From Ananas comosus (lineage: Eukaryota; Streptophyta; Magnoliopsida; Poales; Bromeliaceae), in NCBI RefSeq assembly GCF_001540865.1, contig NC_033631.1:6752342-6816341 (forward strand): a stretch of 64,000 nt of DNA. The letters run 5' to 3'. Position numbers and translations under genes: made by a program. Below, in pieces: positions 34,452 to 45,550 of the stretch (the stretch's first letter is position 1; every line of letters begins with the position of its first letter). The notes under the pieces are model-generated. The model worked only from the letters and a program-made list of their open reading frames with translations, searched no databases and was not told the origin of the DNA.

Positions 34452-36957
34452 TGTAAGGAAGTGAATTCTCGAAATCCGAGAGTTATACTTCGTCCAGGAT
34501 CGACTAATTGTCGAGTAGGTAGGCTTCGGAAAAGCTAAAAATGTCCAAAACACAAAAAGTGTTTTGGAGTCGAGTCCGCGAGAGCAAAGTGCAAAAAATA
34601 TGCATTTGGCAGGTTCTGCTCTCGGGGACCGGTCCTTGGCCGTGGGAACCAGTTCCCGTAGGCAAAAATTCTGACAGAGAAGAGTCTGCACAGAGTTTGC
34701 TCTCCGGGACCGGTCCCCATAGCTGGGGTTGCGGCGGACGCGGAATGCAACCGGTCCCCCGACTGAGGGACCGGTTCCCGTGAGCGCAACCCTGGCTGAA
34801 GGCTCTCGGGGACCGGTCCCTCATCGGGAGGACCGGTCCCTCTGCGCGAAATCTGCCCAGGCAGTCTGGGCTGAGAGGTGCAAAGTGGAGGGGTTTATTC
34901 GCATTTGTCACATTAGATGGAGGGTATTAGAGAGAAAAACTCTCTCTCTTTCTCTCATCTACTCCAAAACACTCCCCTCACTCTCTCTCTCTCACTCTAA
35001 GCTCTTTCTTTCTCTTCCTCTCTTAAAGCAAAGTAGAAGGAGAAGAAGGAGAGGAAGGAGAAGAAGGAAAAGAGAAGAAGAAGAAGAAGAAGGAGGAGGG
35101 CTTGGAGAGGATCATCTCCACCACCTTCCTCTCTCCCTCTTCATCCCTTTGGAGCTAACCTAGAGGTAAGCTCTTGAACCCTAATGGTAGAACTTAGGGT
35201 TTTTGGGTTTTTGGCTTTTGAGATGAGGTCAAATGGACCTCTAGCACCATTAATGGTGGAATAGAGCTAGAAGCTAGGGTTCTATAGTGCTAATTGCAAG
35301 ATGTGAACCCTAGGGCACCCAAATGAGGGTTTTTGATAAATGATGAGATTGATCTCATTTAGTGGCTTGTAAACCTAATTGATAGGTGTCTAAGCGCGAG
35401 GGCGAAGTCGGATTTTCGGTTCGTCGAGTGGGTGAAAAGCTATCGGCGAAATATAGCCGATTGAGCGCCGTTTTGGACCAAGGAGGCCGAGACCTCGTCG
35501 TAACGTTTGTTGGGAAGCATTTCTAGAACCTTCATACCTCAAAAGGTGGGGGGTGTCATCCCGAAGCAACCGAACTCTTTTCTATGTCTTAGAAATACAT
35601 GATTTTCATCTCTTGCATGTTGTATTGTAGGATTGCATTGTAGTACCTTTTTCTTATGCTTCTAAATGTTAACCTAGTGTACATGGAATACTTGGTGAAA
35701 TGGATAGGTAAGGATTGGGTCGGAACATGGATCCTATAGTGCTAAAGGAAAGAGATGAACTCGATGGTTATTTAGTGACATAGAGAGTGGCATCTAAATG
35801 TTTAAAGAACAGAACGAGTGGCATTATGTAGTGTATTTGACACTAGAGGTTCGTGAACTTAGGGATAGGTGGATTTTCTAGAAAATGACTCGTGAACAAT
35901 GAACTTAGTATAGCTAAGTAAATATGCATGAATGTCGGAATAGGTGAGTTCCGAGAGAAATGTTGGCCCTAGTTCGTTGGGCATCCTCACGTGGAGAGGA
36001 TAGATCAAGCTCACGGTCTGTTATTCGGGATGGTAAAGCCATCCATATCCTCACATGGAGAGGATTGTCGTCGAGTACTCCAGAGTGTCGGGCGATTAGG
36101 ACAGAGTTGATGTCCGCAGACAGTCCGAGGTTCGGGGGCACATGGGGCCTCTTTACCCAATGGGATGGATATGTGAGGCGTAGGCAAACCCAAGGGTTTC
36201 GTCACAGATTGGGTAAATGAAAAGTTAACATTGTCATCGAACATTGCTTATCGAACATGGATCGAACTTGTTAGCATAATAGTAAACTTTTACTAAATGA
36301 TGCATGCATTCATTTCACATGATTATGGGCATAGTAGCCTAGTTTTCCTATTATGTCTTTACAGCTTTGATATATATATATCTATCTATCTCGTTGTTAC
36401 TTGTGCCCACTTGGACCTAGTTGGGAGATCGGCGGAGTCGGCGGCCGAGCCCACTTGGAACTATGGAAGATAGTTCTCATCCCACTCTATTTTCAAGGCT
36501 AGGTACAGGTTTGCCGGGCGAAGACCGCGGCAAGGGCATCGCGCTCAACCAGTGAGGATTATTGGTAGAGTAGTAGCTTTCCTTTTGCATTAGCACACCT
36601 ATGTTATTTGAGAGAGATTCATGTAGGTGAGGACTTTGGAGAGCTATGTACTTGATGAAACTATGTATTCATTTTGAGGAAAAGAATGTAATTGTATACA
36701 AAATGCAATTAATGTAATAGCTAGTAAAAACTCTCTTTATTTCACTTGTATATCTTGTGGATTACTTGCTCTTTGTTGTTGGCACTATTTGTGCCCCGTT
36801 GATTGTGTACGTATAGAATTTAAAATCCTGGAGGAATTCTTGTACTCGATCTGTTGTTGAGCCTTGGGCCGACAGGGGAGGTGCTGTCCATTCGGCGTCC
36901 GTTCGCCGCGCCCGAACCGTGCCAAATTGGTAGGGGTTTCGGGGCAGGGGTGTGACA
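34452..36957 (+). repeat. 3' LTR of the LTR-5 element (2506 bp)
   Basis: It runs TGTAAGGAAGTG to GGTGTGACA, followed by AGGAG (no partner available). It has a palindrome array at 34628-34842, a GA/CT-rich leader at 34930-35100, and telobox-like AACCCTAATGG and CTTAGGGTTTT at 35177-35202. It has the same architecture as LTR-1 and LTR-2 but different sequence. Confidence 0.85.
34628..34842. promoter_or_regulatory. ACCGGT palindrome array in U3 of LTR-5
   Basis: Pairs include ACCGGTCCCCCGACTGAGGG followed by ACCGGT (20 bp) and ACCGGTCCCTCATCGGGAGG followed by ACCGGT (20 bp). A third pair has a mutated partner, ACCAGT (20 bp). It lies about 175-390 bp from the LTR 5' end. Confidence 0.8.
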
Positions 36958-39537
36958 AGGAGAATGCGTAGGAAGAGCCTTTGCTTAAAACTCTTATCTC
37001 TCATCCCAAAAGATTAGTATAATACCTCAAAGGTATGAGAGTTATTACTACTATGTTTCTTAGCTTTTTTTATTCTTCATTTTCTTCTCTCTTTTTCTAT
37101 TTCCATTATTATAAATAGAATATAAAACACTGACATTAGGGGGAAAAAATACCAAATTCCCATTTTTATTTGTCATTTTTTTTGGAGATTTCTTACTCTT
37201 CCTTATTCTATTTCTTTTTTCCCCATTCAATTACTGTGCTTCAGAAAGTGCTTGCAGTATGTTTTAGAAGGTCCTCACAGTACCTCAAACTATTAGTGCA
37301 AACAATTATTTTTTGGGTTGTTCTTGAAATTTGATGTAGGTGACTCTGTTTTGTTCCTAATTTGATATCATTACAGCTTAAATTTTTTGCTTATAAATTT
37401 GATTTTACAAATTCGATATTCTATTTCTATTTGTGCAAATATTTCTCTACTCATTTCTCCCCGTTGTTCGTTCCCTACAGCTATCCAATGCGTATTATAC
37501 TTAATAGTACGCTTCGAATACCATGGGGAGCTCAACTTTCCTATAATTTCTCTTCGAATGCTGCTGGATTGCATAGCAATACTATGCGAGTTTGTTGCAG
37601 TGTTCGTGGCTTCAATTCTTGGCATATTTATCTATTTCCCTTTCTTTGATTTTTTTTTTTGGGCGATTTGGAATAGCCTTCTTTGTTGCAGAAAACTTAT
37701 GCATAAGTGCTCACATTCGTAGATGTCAGATTCTTTATTGGCCAATTTCCTTCAAGGTACTGATCTTTGGTAAATTAAATGGAAATGTTTATTTCATAAC
37801 TTATACTCTTGCACTTTCCAAGTCTTCGTAATTTTTCACGATGATTTATCTTATCCATAGTTACCTCTCAAATATTGAATATGCGCAGAAAGCTTCCCTA
37901 AAGAAGCACTTTGTTTGGTCCATCCTTGCAGTTGATGCTAGATTAGGAATCTTCTTCTGAGTGATAATATTCATAATATGGAAGTCATGCTTTTCTATTC
38001 GTAATATTGCATACTATATGACTGATAATATTTTACATGCTTGTTGTGCATTGTTCGTGGGCTTTTCTGCAGGTTTTAAACTAAATAATTAACCAACAAA
38101 GCTTTTTGGCATGATTTCACTCAACACAGTCCAAATATTCTCGACTTTTTGGTTCTTTATGAGTATCTCCCTCAAACATATAATTCTTGGGCTTGCAATT
38201 TCATGAAATGTTTTTGGTCTAACCATATCTACTGCTCTATGCATAGACATACTCAACCTTGCTACTATGCGTGTTAGAACTCTTCATTTGCTGATCTCTT
38301 TTCGCTATTCACAACATATCCATTTCTGTATTCACAGCAGATCCAGATTTTAGCATCATTGTGGCGTTCGATTCAAAAATGATTGAAAAGGGTTTAATGA
38401 TCCGGTCTTTTGATTCAATATTAGAAGGACATTATAAAAATATTTAGATAATTCTATAGAGATACACATTGTGAGAGATGGATTAAGTTAGGGAGGAAGA
38501 GGTGCGAGCAGCAAGTTCGTCTTACGAAGGCAAGGAATACTAACAGCATGAACCATGTCACTACCATCAACGGAGCTATTACCGTTGTTGCTTTCCCCAT
38601 CGCTTAACTCCAGAATAACCCTCCGCCCTCTTTAATGCCTTTTTTTGCTCTTTGCGGGTTAAACCATTTTATTATACTTTTGGTTTCTATCTTGACTAAG
38701 ACAATTATTTGGTTTGCTGCCTATGTAGAAATTCAAAATTGCTGAAGAACATGCATATCGAAGGGATCTAACTATAAATAAGTAATACGAGCTATAAGCT
38801 AAATGGAAGTCTTGTTCTGATGCATTGATCTTTAAAAAGGTTAAAAACAACTATTGGCATGATGAGAAAAGTAATATCATGCTTGAATGGTAAGATATTC
38901 TTACTAGACTTCCTTTTCATAGGGTGATACATTTGTAATATTTTTAAGTGGAAATAAGTTGTTTCTATTTCAAGTTCACAACAATATTAATTTTGGTTTT
39001 AGTTTTATTTTAATTTCTAGAGTTACAATTTCATAGTTTTCGTGATATTGTCTTAGATTCAGATGTTAGTACAAAAAATTTCATATTTAAATGGTGCAGC
39101 TGCGTCGACTGCTCTCTCTCAAGGTGGTCCTTTGCCGACTTCCATGCGATTCTCTTCACGGGCAAAATCCCACTGGCTCCTCAAAGAGGTTCATGTCTAA
39201 GTGCCTTTTTGGTTGATTCTTTATGGATAGCTCCAATTATGATACATGATTAAGCATTCATAGCATATGGATTATTTCAAATTTTAAAAGGATTATCATG
39301 AATTTGACCATATTTTACTTGCTTTCTGAGATTAATATGTGATTAATAGCGCTGATAATTTAACTTTTTTTTTCCTTGTTTTTAAAGTTTAACTTACAAA
39401 GTAATGTAATTAATAAAGTTTATTAATATAGTTTTAGTCAGGGTGATTTGCAAAGTTATATTGATGTACAAACACCAAAAAGAAAATAACTGCATCATAC
39501 GTTTTTTTTCCTAACTTTTGAATACATTTTTTGCAGT
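36958..39537. other. AT-rich non-TE DNA, possible intron of a host gene
   Basis: No retroelement signature. T-rich, with many TTTGCAG/TTTTCAG acceptor-like strings. One exon-like candidate follows GGTGCAG at about 39100 on the plus strand, with the open frame ASTALSQGGPLPTSMRFSSR before a stop near 39197. Another open hydrophobic frame is at 37387-37722. I recognise no family. The Tat element is inserted directly after its last TTTTGCAG (39536). Confidence 0.4.
38454..38600 (-). CDS. Possible small membrane or secreted peptide, 48 aa
   Basis: A short minus-strand open frame starts MGKATTVIAPLMVVTWFMLL. It has a strongly hydrophobic segment at about residues 6-26, followed by RR, a CC pair and a short polar end, so it could be a signal peptide or a single membrane anchor. 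The Met lies at 38598-38600 after no obvious promoter. It is in the AT-rich interval between the LTR-5 element and the Tat element, where no other gene is recognised. There is no family resemblance I can name. An open frame this short can arise by chance, and the hydrophobic bias on a T-rich template raises that risk, so this is only a candidate. Confidence 0.2.
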   Translation of the reverse strand: MGKATTVIAPLMVVTWFMLLVFLAFVRRTCCSHLFLPNLIHLSQCVSL

Positions 39538-39542
39538 ATACT
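39538..39542. repeat. Target-site duplication ATACT, left copy
   Basis: Matches 51919-51923 on the far side of the Tat element. Confidence 0.95.
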
Positions 39543-40301
39543 TGTTGCGCGCCGAATGTCCCGACCCTTGACCCGGTCAAGAATTCTCCTCGGGAAGAAC
39601 GTCGGGGTGCGAGATGGCTGCGGATTATGACCCTCGAAGTATGCGCCCATAAAGGATTAAGCGATCAGGCCGATAAGGGATCGAATCAGCCGGGTTCGAA
39701 AACCTCCACAGTAAATTCGCTTCGGCAGGATGAGCCGAATGGAGAGGGGAAGCCGAGAATTCGACTAAGAAATGAGCCGAATGGCTAAACAACTTGTGAT
39801 CTGATCGGTAGGAAGAGCCGAAAATGACTTTTTATTGAATAGCAAATGGAAAAAAGTACACGAGCAGGGGAGTGATGCCCGTAGGGTAGACAGACTCCGA
39901 GTATGGGAACAGGGAAGTGATGCCCGTAGGGCAGACAGACTCCGAGTATGCTAAATTACAGGAACTACTCATAAGGAAAGCGGTAAATGCGAGAATAGAA
40001 AGATGCAGGAAAATAAAGATGGTCTTTTGTGCGCAGGGGCGAAGACCCTTTTTCAGGGTATCGTATGCCTATTTATAGAACCGCCTTTGCGTCAGTTATT
40101 GCTCTTGCACGATCAGTCACTATCTCCTGATTCGTAGGACCACCTTCGGCCGATCGGAACCACTCGTAACTGCTTGCGGTTGTTATAACTCCTCGGTCCA
40201 GTGCGACTCGCATGCGTCCGGTGTACTCTAGGTCTACCGTTTTAGCCGTCTTACGGATATGGACCCGGCGTGCCAGCTGTTCGCGCCTAACTGGCTCAAC
40301 A
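39543..40301 (-). repeat. 3' LTR of the Tat element
   Basis: 759 bp, starting TGTTGCGCGCC and ending CTCAACA on the plus strand. It contains a TATA box on the minus strand (TATAAATAGG, 40068-40077) and a 45-bp-type tandem duplication (39865-39950). The polypurine tract on its inner side is GAGGGGGCAAT (minus strand, 40302-40312). Confidence 0.95.
39865..39950. repeat. Tandem duplication in the Tat LTR
   Basis: GTGATGCCCGTAGGG plus CAGACAGACTCCGAGTATG occurs twice in tandem. The same pair is in the other LTR (51484-51568), so it predates insertion. Confidence 0.9.
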
Positions 40302-41045
40302 ATTGCCCCCTCGCCAGTTTTCGAAGCGATGCTTCGCTAGCTGGCGTTACCTTTTTCATCTCAAACCGGCTCTATTAACTTAACGAAGTATTAACGGCTA
40401 AAGGGCGGTCTTCCGCGGTTTTTACCTAAGATGAGATAGATTGGTCCGGTTTATACGAAGCCTTTGTGAACCGGTCCAAAACTCTGAGAAAGGACAACTT
40501 CGACTACTCATGGTTCTTACCTCTACTTATTAGGAAAAGTTTCCTTCAGGGAGTATTCTCTTTCCCCTCAGTCATCCTCTACCACGTAGATGTTCTCTTC
40601 CTGGATTATACTTAGATCTACCTAGATTCAGTTGCTTTCCAAACTCATAACATATCAGTTCTCTACCTACTCTTCCTTCTCCTCCTTGGTTTCTGTAACA
40701 AGTTTTTTTCTCTTCTCGGCTCTCTTAGCCAATGCTTTTCGCTTCTTCCTACTTTCTCTGTTTCTTCCCCAAAATCACTTCCTATACTCCTTTTCTTTAT
40801 TCTTAACCTTCTCTGTTTTTCTTACCCTTCGAACTCCTTCTTCTTTTCCGGCAGCATAGCTTGACAGCGAAGTTAATGCTCAGGGTTCCAGCCGACATTA
40901 CTACTTATCTGTCGCCGTTAATTCTACTAAATTACGGCGTGTACTCTGTTTTCATCTCTTACGCTATTCTCGGCATTTTTTCTCTTATTTGCCGAATCTA
41001 ATTTGGCATGTCTTATAGCATCACGTCTTATGCAGTCTCTTAAAC
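40302..41045. other. Non-coding spacer between the 3' LTR and the antisense gene
   Basis: It begins with the polypurine tract (minus strand). It has repeated GAACCGGTC/ACCGGTTC motifs (40425-40485) and a long CT-rich stretch (40660-40850), which could serve as leader or promoter of the plus-strand antisense gene. No TATA box is convincingly placed. Confidence 0.5.
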
Positions 41046-43852
41046 TTAAACTAACCTGGCTCTTTATGCGGAGCCTAGTTCGAGCGAAAGCCGTTGTCTT
41101 TTAANTGGCGCCTTCTGGCGGGAAATCGGCATTTATGAAGCAATTCAATTATCTCGGCACCCTCCTATAGCCGATAATCTTCTTCTAGCCGCTGCTCTTT
41201 GTTTCTGGTCCCCTGTTTCTAATATTTTTCTTTTCAAAAGGGGGCCTCTTACCCCCACTCTTTTTGATGTGGCCGCCATTGTTGGCTTACGCCCTCATGG
41301 CATTACTCTCTCTATGGCCTACAATCCTGACGGTGTGTCTGATTTTGAGGCACACCTTGATCTAAATGATTTGGCTTATTCCAAATTTCTTCGAAAATTT
41401 GCAGGTGAATCCTCTGCCCCGGTCACCAGGAAGGAACACACGGCGTTCCTTCTATACTGGTTATGCCACAATCTTTTCTGCACTCGTTCGCAGAAAATTA
41501 ACCGAGATTTTGTTCCGATTGCCGTTGGTTTATCTAACGGCGATAAATTGGCCTTGGGGCCATATTTCCTTGCTTTCGTTTACAGGGAAGTTTTTGATTC
41601 TATTAAGCCACTACCTTCTGGTGATGGCATTGCCATCAGCTCTGAGTGTGGCATTTTTTGGTTTCTGCAAATGTTTCTTCAATTCTATATTCATGCTTTA
41701 TGCCAATCCGCTTTCAATCCGATTTCAGCTGCCCAATTTGATTCTTATGGGCTAGCTCTCGGCTGTCCACAGCCGATGACCTCTGGTCAGCCCTCTGATT
41801 TTCTTACTTATTTCAAGAGTTTGTATGAGCCAGCCTCTGATTCAGCTATTTCTTGGGCTCCATTTGTTGATCGTCTCACCGGTCCCTCTTGGTTCCTGGC
41901 TCGGTTTGAAGCCATTAAGGGCGAGCTTTCTTCTTCTCGCGTCGGTGAACATTCGGATATATGGTATTCGTATCTAGCCCCCCGGGACCTTCATGTGGGG
42001 CTTAAATCACATTCGAAACTACTACCGAGTACTGAGGTTTATTCCCCTCAGTATGTGGCACGGCAATTTGGGTTCATTCAGCCGATCCCGGCCTTTTCTA
42101 AATTTTTTACGGCCAACACAGCCGATCATCGTCCTCCCACTAAGAGCATATTTGAAGCTGACAAGCTTTCGGCTATGGGGAATCGTCTCAGACGCTTCTT
42201 CCAGTTAGCAAGCTTCCGTCCGAACTATACAGGGATAGCCCTTGCCGGCTATGCCACAACGTGAGATCAATTTACCGACCGCTCCTTCGATCTTTCTCTG
42301 CCTCGGGTATTCCGCAAAACCATCCATCCACTTGGTTAGTCATATAATACTTGTTTATAATTTTCTTCTAATATGGCTGTAACTTATCTTTTATTTTATA
42401 CACAGCCACCACTCCGAGCAGAGATTCTCCAACCGAGATTGAGTCTCCACCAGACACTATTTCTGATGCCCTGCCTTCTTCCTCGGTAAAATATCATTTC
42501 TCTACTCATCTTAATCATAATTTTTTCTTTGCTTATCATTTTTGTTTATTTCTATTTTCAGTCGATTCCTGCTTCTCCATCGGTCTCAGCTTCAGACAAA
42601 AGAACGATCGGAGTTGTTCAAGTCACTCCCCCGCCGTCTTCTAAACGGCGTAAGTCAGTTGTTAAACGAAAATTTCAACAAGCCGAAAGTACCCCTTCGG
42701 CTGATACCACTAAAGACAGAGCCGAGGATATTCCTTCGGCTGACATTCCATCCAAAGAAGCTACTACACCCTCTTTGGCTGCCTCTGTTCCAACCGAAAC
42801 GATTGATGTCGGGGTAAGCCAAATTAATTGGTTGTACGAAAAGAACATTTCTTAATTATTTATTACTTTCTTTTAAACTACAGTCTTCTCCTGAACGAGC
42901 CCCTTTTGCTCATTATTCGAAGATGCAGATGGAACGGCAGCTTCGCAGGGAAGCCCGTCTCGAGAAAAAGAGAGGGATGGAAAAGAAGAAGAAATCTGTT
43001 GAAACGGCGAGCACAACGCCGTTACCCAGTGAGGTTGCATCACCTCTTTCTGCTCCTGCCCCGACATCAACTACAGGGGATGAATAGATAAACATACCTC
43101 TCGGGCGAACTTCCGAAGACACAAGCACTATTCCTCCCCGCTCGCCCCAGGGAGCTTCTTCCCCTATTGCTGATGATCCTTTATCTGCGATTCTTCATTC
43201 TTTTTTTATTTCAAGCCCCAGCTCCAATGAAGGGGATGATTCTTCGACCATTACCATTTCATCAGACACCCAGAATAAGTTCGATGAATGCCTTAAAATG
43301 TATAGCATTGGTATTCCTGGTCTAGCTCAGAATCCAGAACAATTTGACTGGCTATATGCCCTTTTACTTGATTTGGCCGATCAATCAGATATTATTCCCG
43401 GCATAAAATATTTTGTAGCAACCTTATCACTTCAACTTTCATCTTTTTTGGCTCGGCAACGATCTTTGGGCGCCGAACTTGTAGCTTTAGATCAACATTT
43501 TCATCGTGTTAATCATTTTAAGAAGAATATCCCTGATATAGCAGCTCCGCCTACTGAAGTGCATCAAGAGGATAAGGAATTGGCTGATCAAGAATCGGCT
43601 CTACAACAACGAATTTCTACTCTTAAAGAAGAGTTAGCCGCAGCCGAATCTACTCTCGCACAAACCTCTGAGCGCCGACTTCAACTAAACAATCTATTCA
43701 AGTCCAAAAAGGAAGAAGGGATAAGGCTTAAAGAGGAGCTTTCTCAACTTTACAAAGTTCATTCTCTGATGAAGCGCCGAAGGAAAGCTGCTGAAACCGC
43801 CTAAGCCAATCTCATAGCCGAATGGAATCAACTCAAAGACTTACTGTCCTGA
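41046..43852 (+). pseudogene. Antisense plant mobile domain gene of the Tat element (aORF), several exons
   Basis: The open frame begins after a stop near 41043. It reads AFWREIGIYEAIQLSRHPPI, LAAALCFWSPVSNIFLFKRG, then TPTLFDVAAIVGLRPHGITL: the conserved N-terminal signature of the plant mobile domain (aminotransferase-like, PMD). That domain is known from host MAIL/MAIN-type proteins and from transposons. The first exon runs to about 42255. Acceptors TACACAG|CC (42406), TTTTCAG|TC (42562) and CTACAG|TC (42882), and donors TCG|GTAAAA (42486) and GGG|GTAAGC (42813), indicate introns. Later exons encode a Ser/Pro-rich linker with SKRRKSVVKRK (basic, NLS-like) and a C-terminal coiled coil (about 43570-43800). 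Lesions: TAG at 43085, TAA at 43802, and an unknown base at 41105. Extra antisense ORFs are known in Tat elements. Their role is unresolved; silencing avoidance has been proposed for PMD capture. Confidence 0.8.
41105..41105. other. Single unresolved base
   Basis: One N inside the first exon of the antisense gene. It leaves one codon undetermined but not the frame on either side. Confidence 0.95.
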
Positions 43853-43916
43853 TTCGGCTTGTAATATTCTAACTCTGATTTTAATTATTCTCCCGACATG
43901 GATGGGTAATATCTCT

Positions 43917-45550
43917 TTAAATATTTCCGTTGATTGGTTTTTCATTTTCTGACCCATCTCTGCTTTGTAAATAATATGAGTTTCCTCTTGTGATTCGGCT
44001 AATCTGAAATGGTCCTTCCCAATTTGGGGACCATTTTTCATACATTCGATCTTTTTGACAGATTGGAAAAATCAGCCGAAGTACTAGATCACCGACGACA
44101 AATGTCTTTGATCGAACTTTCTTATTATATGCGCTACGCACTCGGCTTTGGTATGCTTGTATATTGTCTAAAGCTATCAGCCGAGTATCATATACTTCTT
44201 CTGCTTTGACCATCATTAAACTACTATATTCATCAGCCGACAAATCTTTTTGTTTTTCTATCCTCAAAGAAGGAACTGTTATTTCGGCTGAAATTACGGC
44301 CTCATGACCGTAAACTAACTGAAACGGTGTCATCCCTGTTGCCGTTTTCACAAAAGTCCGGCATGCGCACAATACTTCGAAAAGTTTTTCATTCCACTTT
44401 CTCGGGTATTTGCCGATATGTCGCTTCATAAGGTTGATAATTATTTTATTGGCTGCTTCTACTTGTCCATTTGCCTGGGCATAATAAGGCGAAGAATGAA
44501 GCAACTTTATCTTTCGAGACTCGATGAACCGAACTGTCCTCCTGTGAACATTGTCCCTTGATCGGTTGTGACTGTCTCGGGAATTCCAAAGCGATGAATT
44601 ATATGGTCTTCTACAAAATCGACAATTTCTTTTTGAGTAACCAACCGAGTAGGTTTGGCTTCCACCCACTTAGTAAAATAATCGATGGCTACTATTAGAA
44701 ATTTGTGACCAACCGAAGAATTCGGCTGAATTTCTCCAATTAAATCTATGGCCCAACCCCGAAAAGGCCATGGTTTAATTATGGCGTACATCTCAGAGGC
44801 AGGAACCCTCTGTATCGAGCCATGAAATTGACATTCTTGGCAACCCTTAGCATACTCTATGCAATCTTGATGCATAGTCGGCCAATAATATCCTAGATGC
44901 CGAATTGTCCATCTTAACTTTTTTCCTGCTAGATGGGTTCCACATATTCCTTCATGTGTTTCTCCCATCACTAATAGAGCTTCTTCAGGCCCTAAGCATT
45001 TTAATAGAACTTCTTCGGCTGTTCTTTTGTAAAGTTGACCATCCAACAAACAATAGCCGAGAGCTCTTCTTCGAATATTATAATCGACCCTTATATTAGG
45101 ATCCTCCAAATATTTGATCAATGACTTTCTCCAATCTTCTTTCACTTCTATAGGAGCTATAATCGGTTCTCGTATATGAACCGAAGGTAGTAATCTCCTT
45201 TGTATTACTATTAACTCTGACCTCGGCTCTCTATATCCTGAAGCCGATTGGGCCAATTCATTTGCCTTCTCATTTTCATGTCTGTTCAAATTTTCAAATT
45301 CGGCTTCTCCGAAATTGCATAACAATTCTATTGTCTTCCTCAAATAATTTTGCAAATTCGGATTCTCACATCGGTATTCCCCGTTAACCTGCTTGATTAC
45401 TAACTGTGAATCACCGATGACTTTGATTGACTTTGCTTTCAATTCTTACAATATTTCAAGGCCGATTATCAAGGCCTCATATTCGGCTTGGTTGTTAGAA
45501 CAGCCGAAATCTAATTCAAACGCGAATTGACAAACATGGCCTTCAGGAGA
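43917..45550 (-). pseudogene. pol: Tat pol: archaeal-type RNase H (rest) and integrase
   Basis: The archaeal-type RNase H (about 45616 down to 45232) shows VLYFDGSKT, then NNQAEYEALIIGLEI and KVIGDSQLVIKQVNGEY. It is split by in-frame TAA codons at 45549 and 45443. Integrase follows. Its zinc region has HEGICGTH..LGYYWPTMHQDC..CQECQ (about 44950-44830). Its catalytic core has the first Asp in WAIDLIGEI, the second in TVTTDQGTMF and the Glu in ANGQVEAANKI. The frame shifts at about 44530. The C-terminal region has VGDLVLRL and NWEGPFQISRI and ends at 43917. The integrase inserts the cDNA with the 5-bp duplication seen here. All three DDE residues survive, but the frameshift and two stops prevent a full product. 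Confidence 0.88.

Noticed and set aside
34437..34911. Minus-strand open frames of 84-135 aa at the start of LTR-5
   Set aside because: They translate the palindrome array (recurrent GPVP/RDRSP-type strings) and lie wholly inside an LTR.
37371..37735. Overlapping hydrophobic open frames as a membrane-protein gene
   Set aside because: T-rich DNA readily yields hydrophobic frames; no family motif and no clear exon borders.
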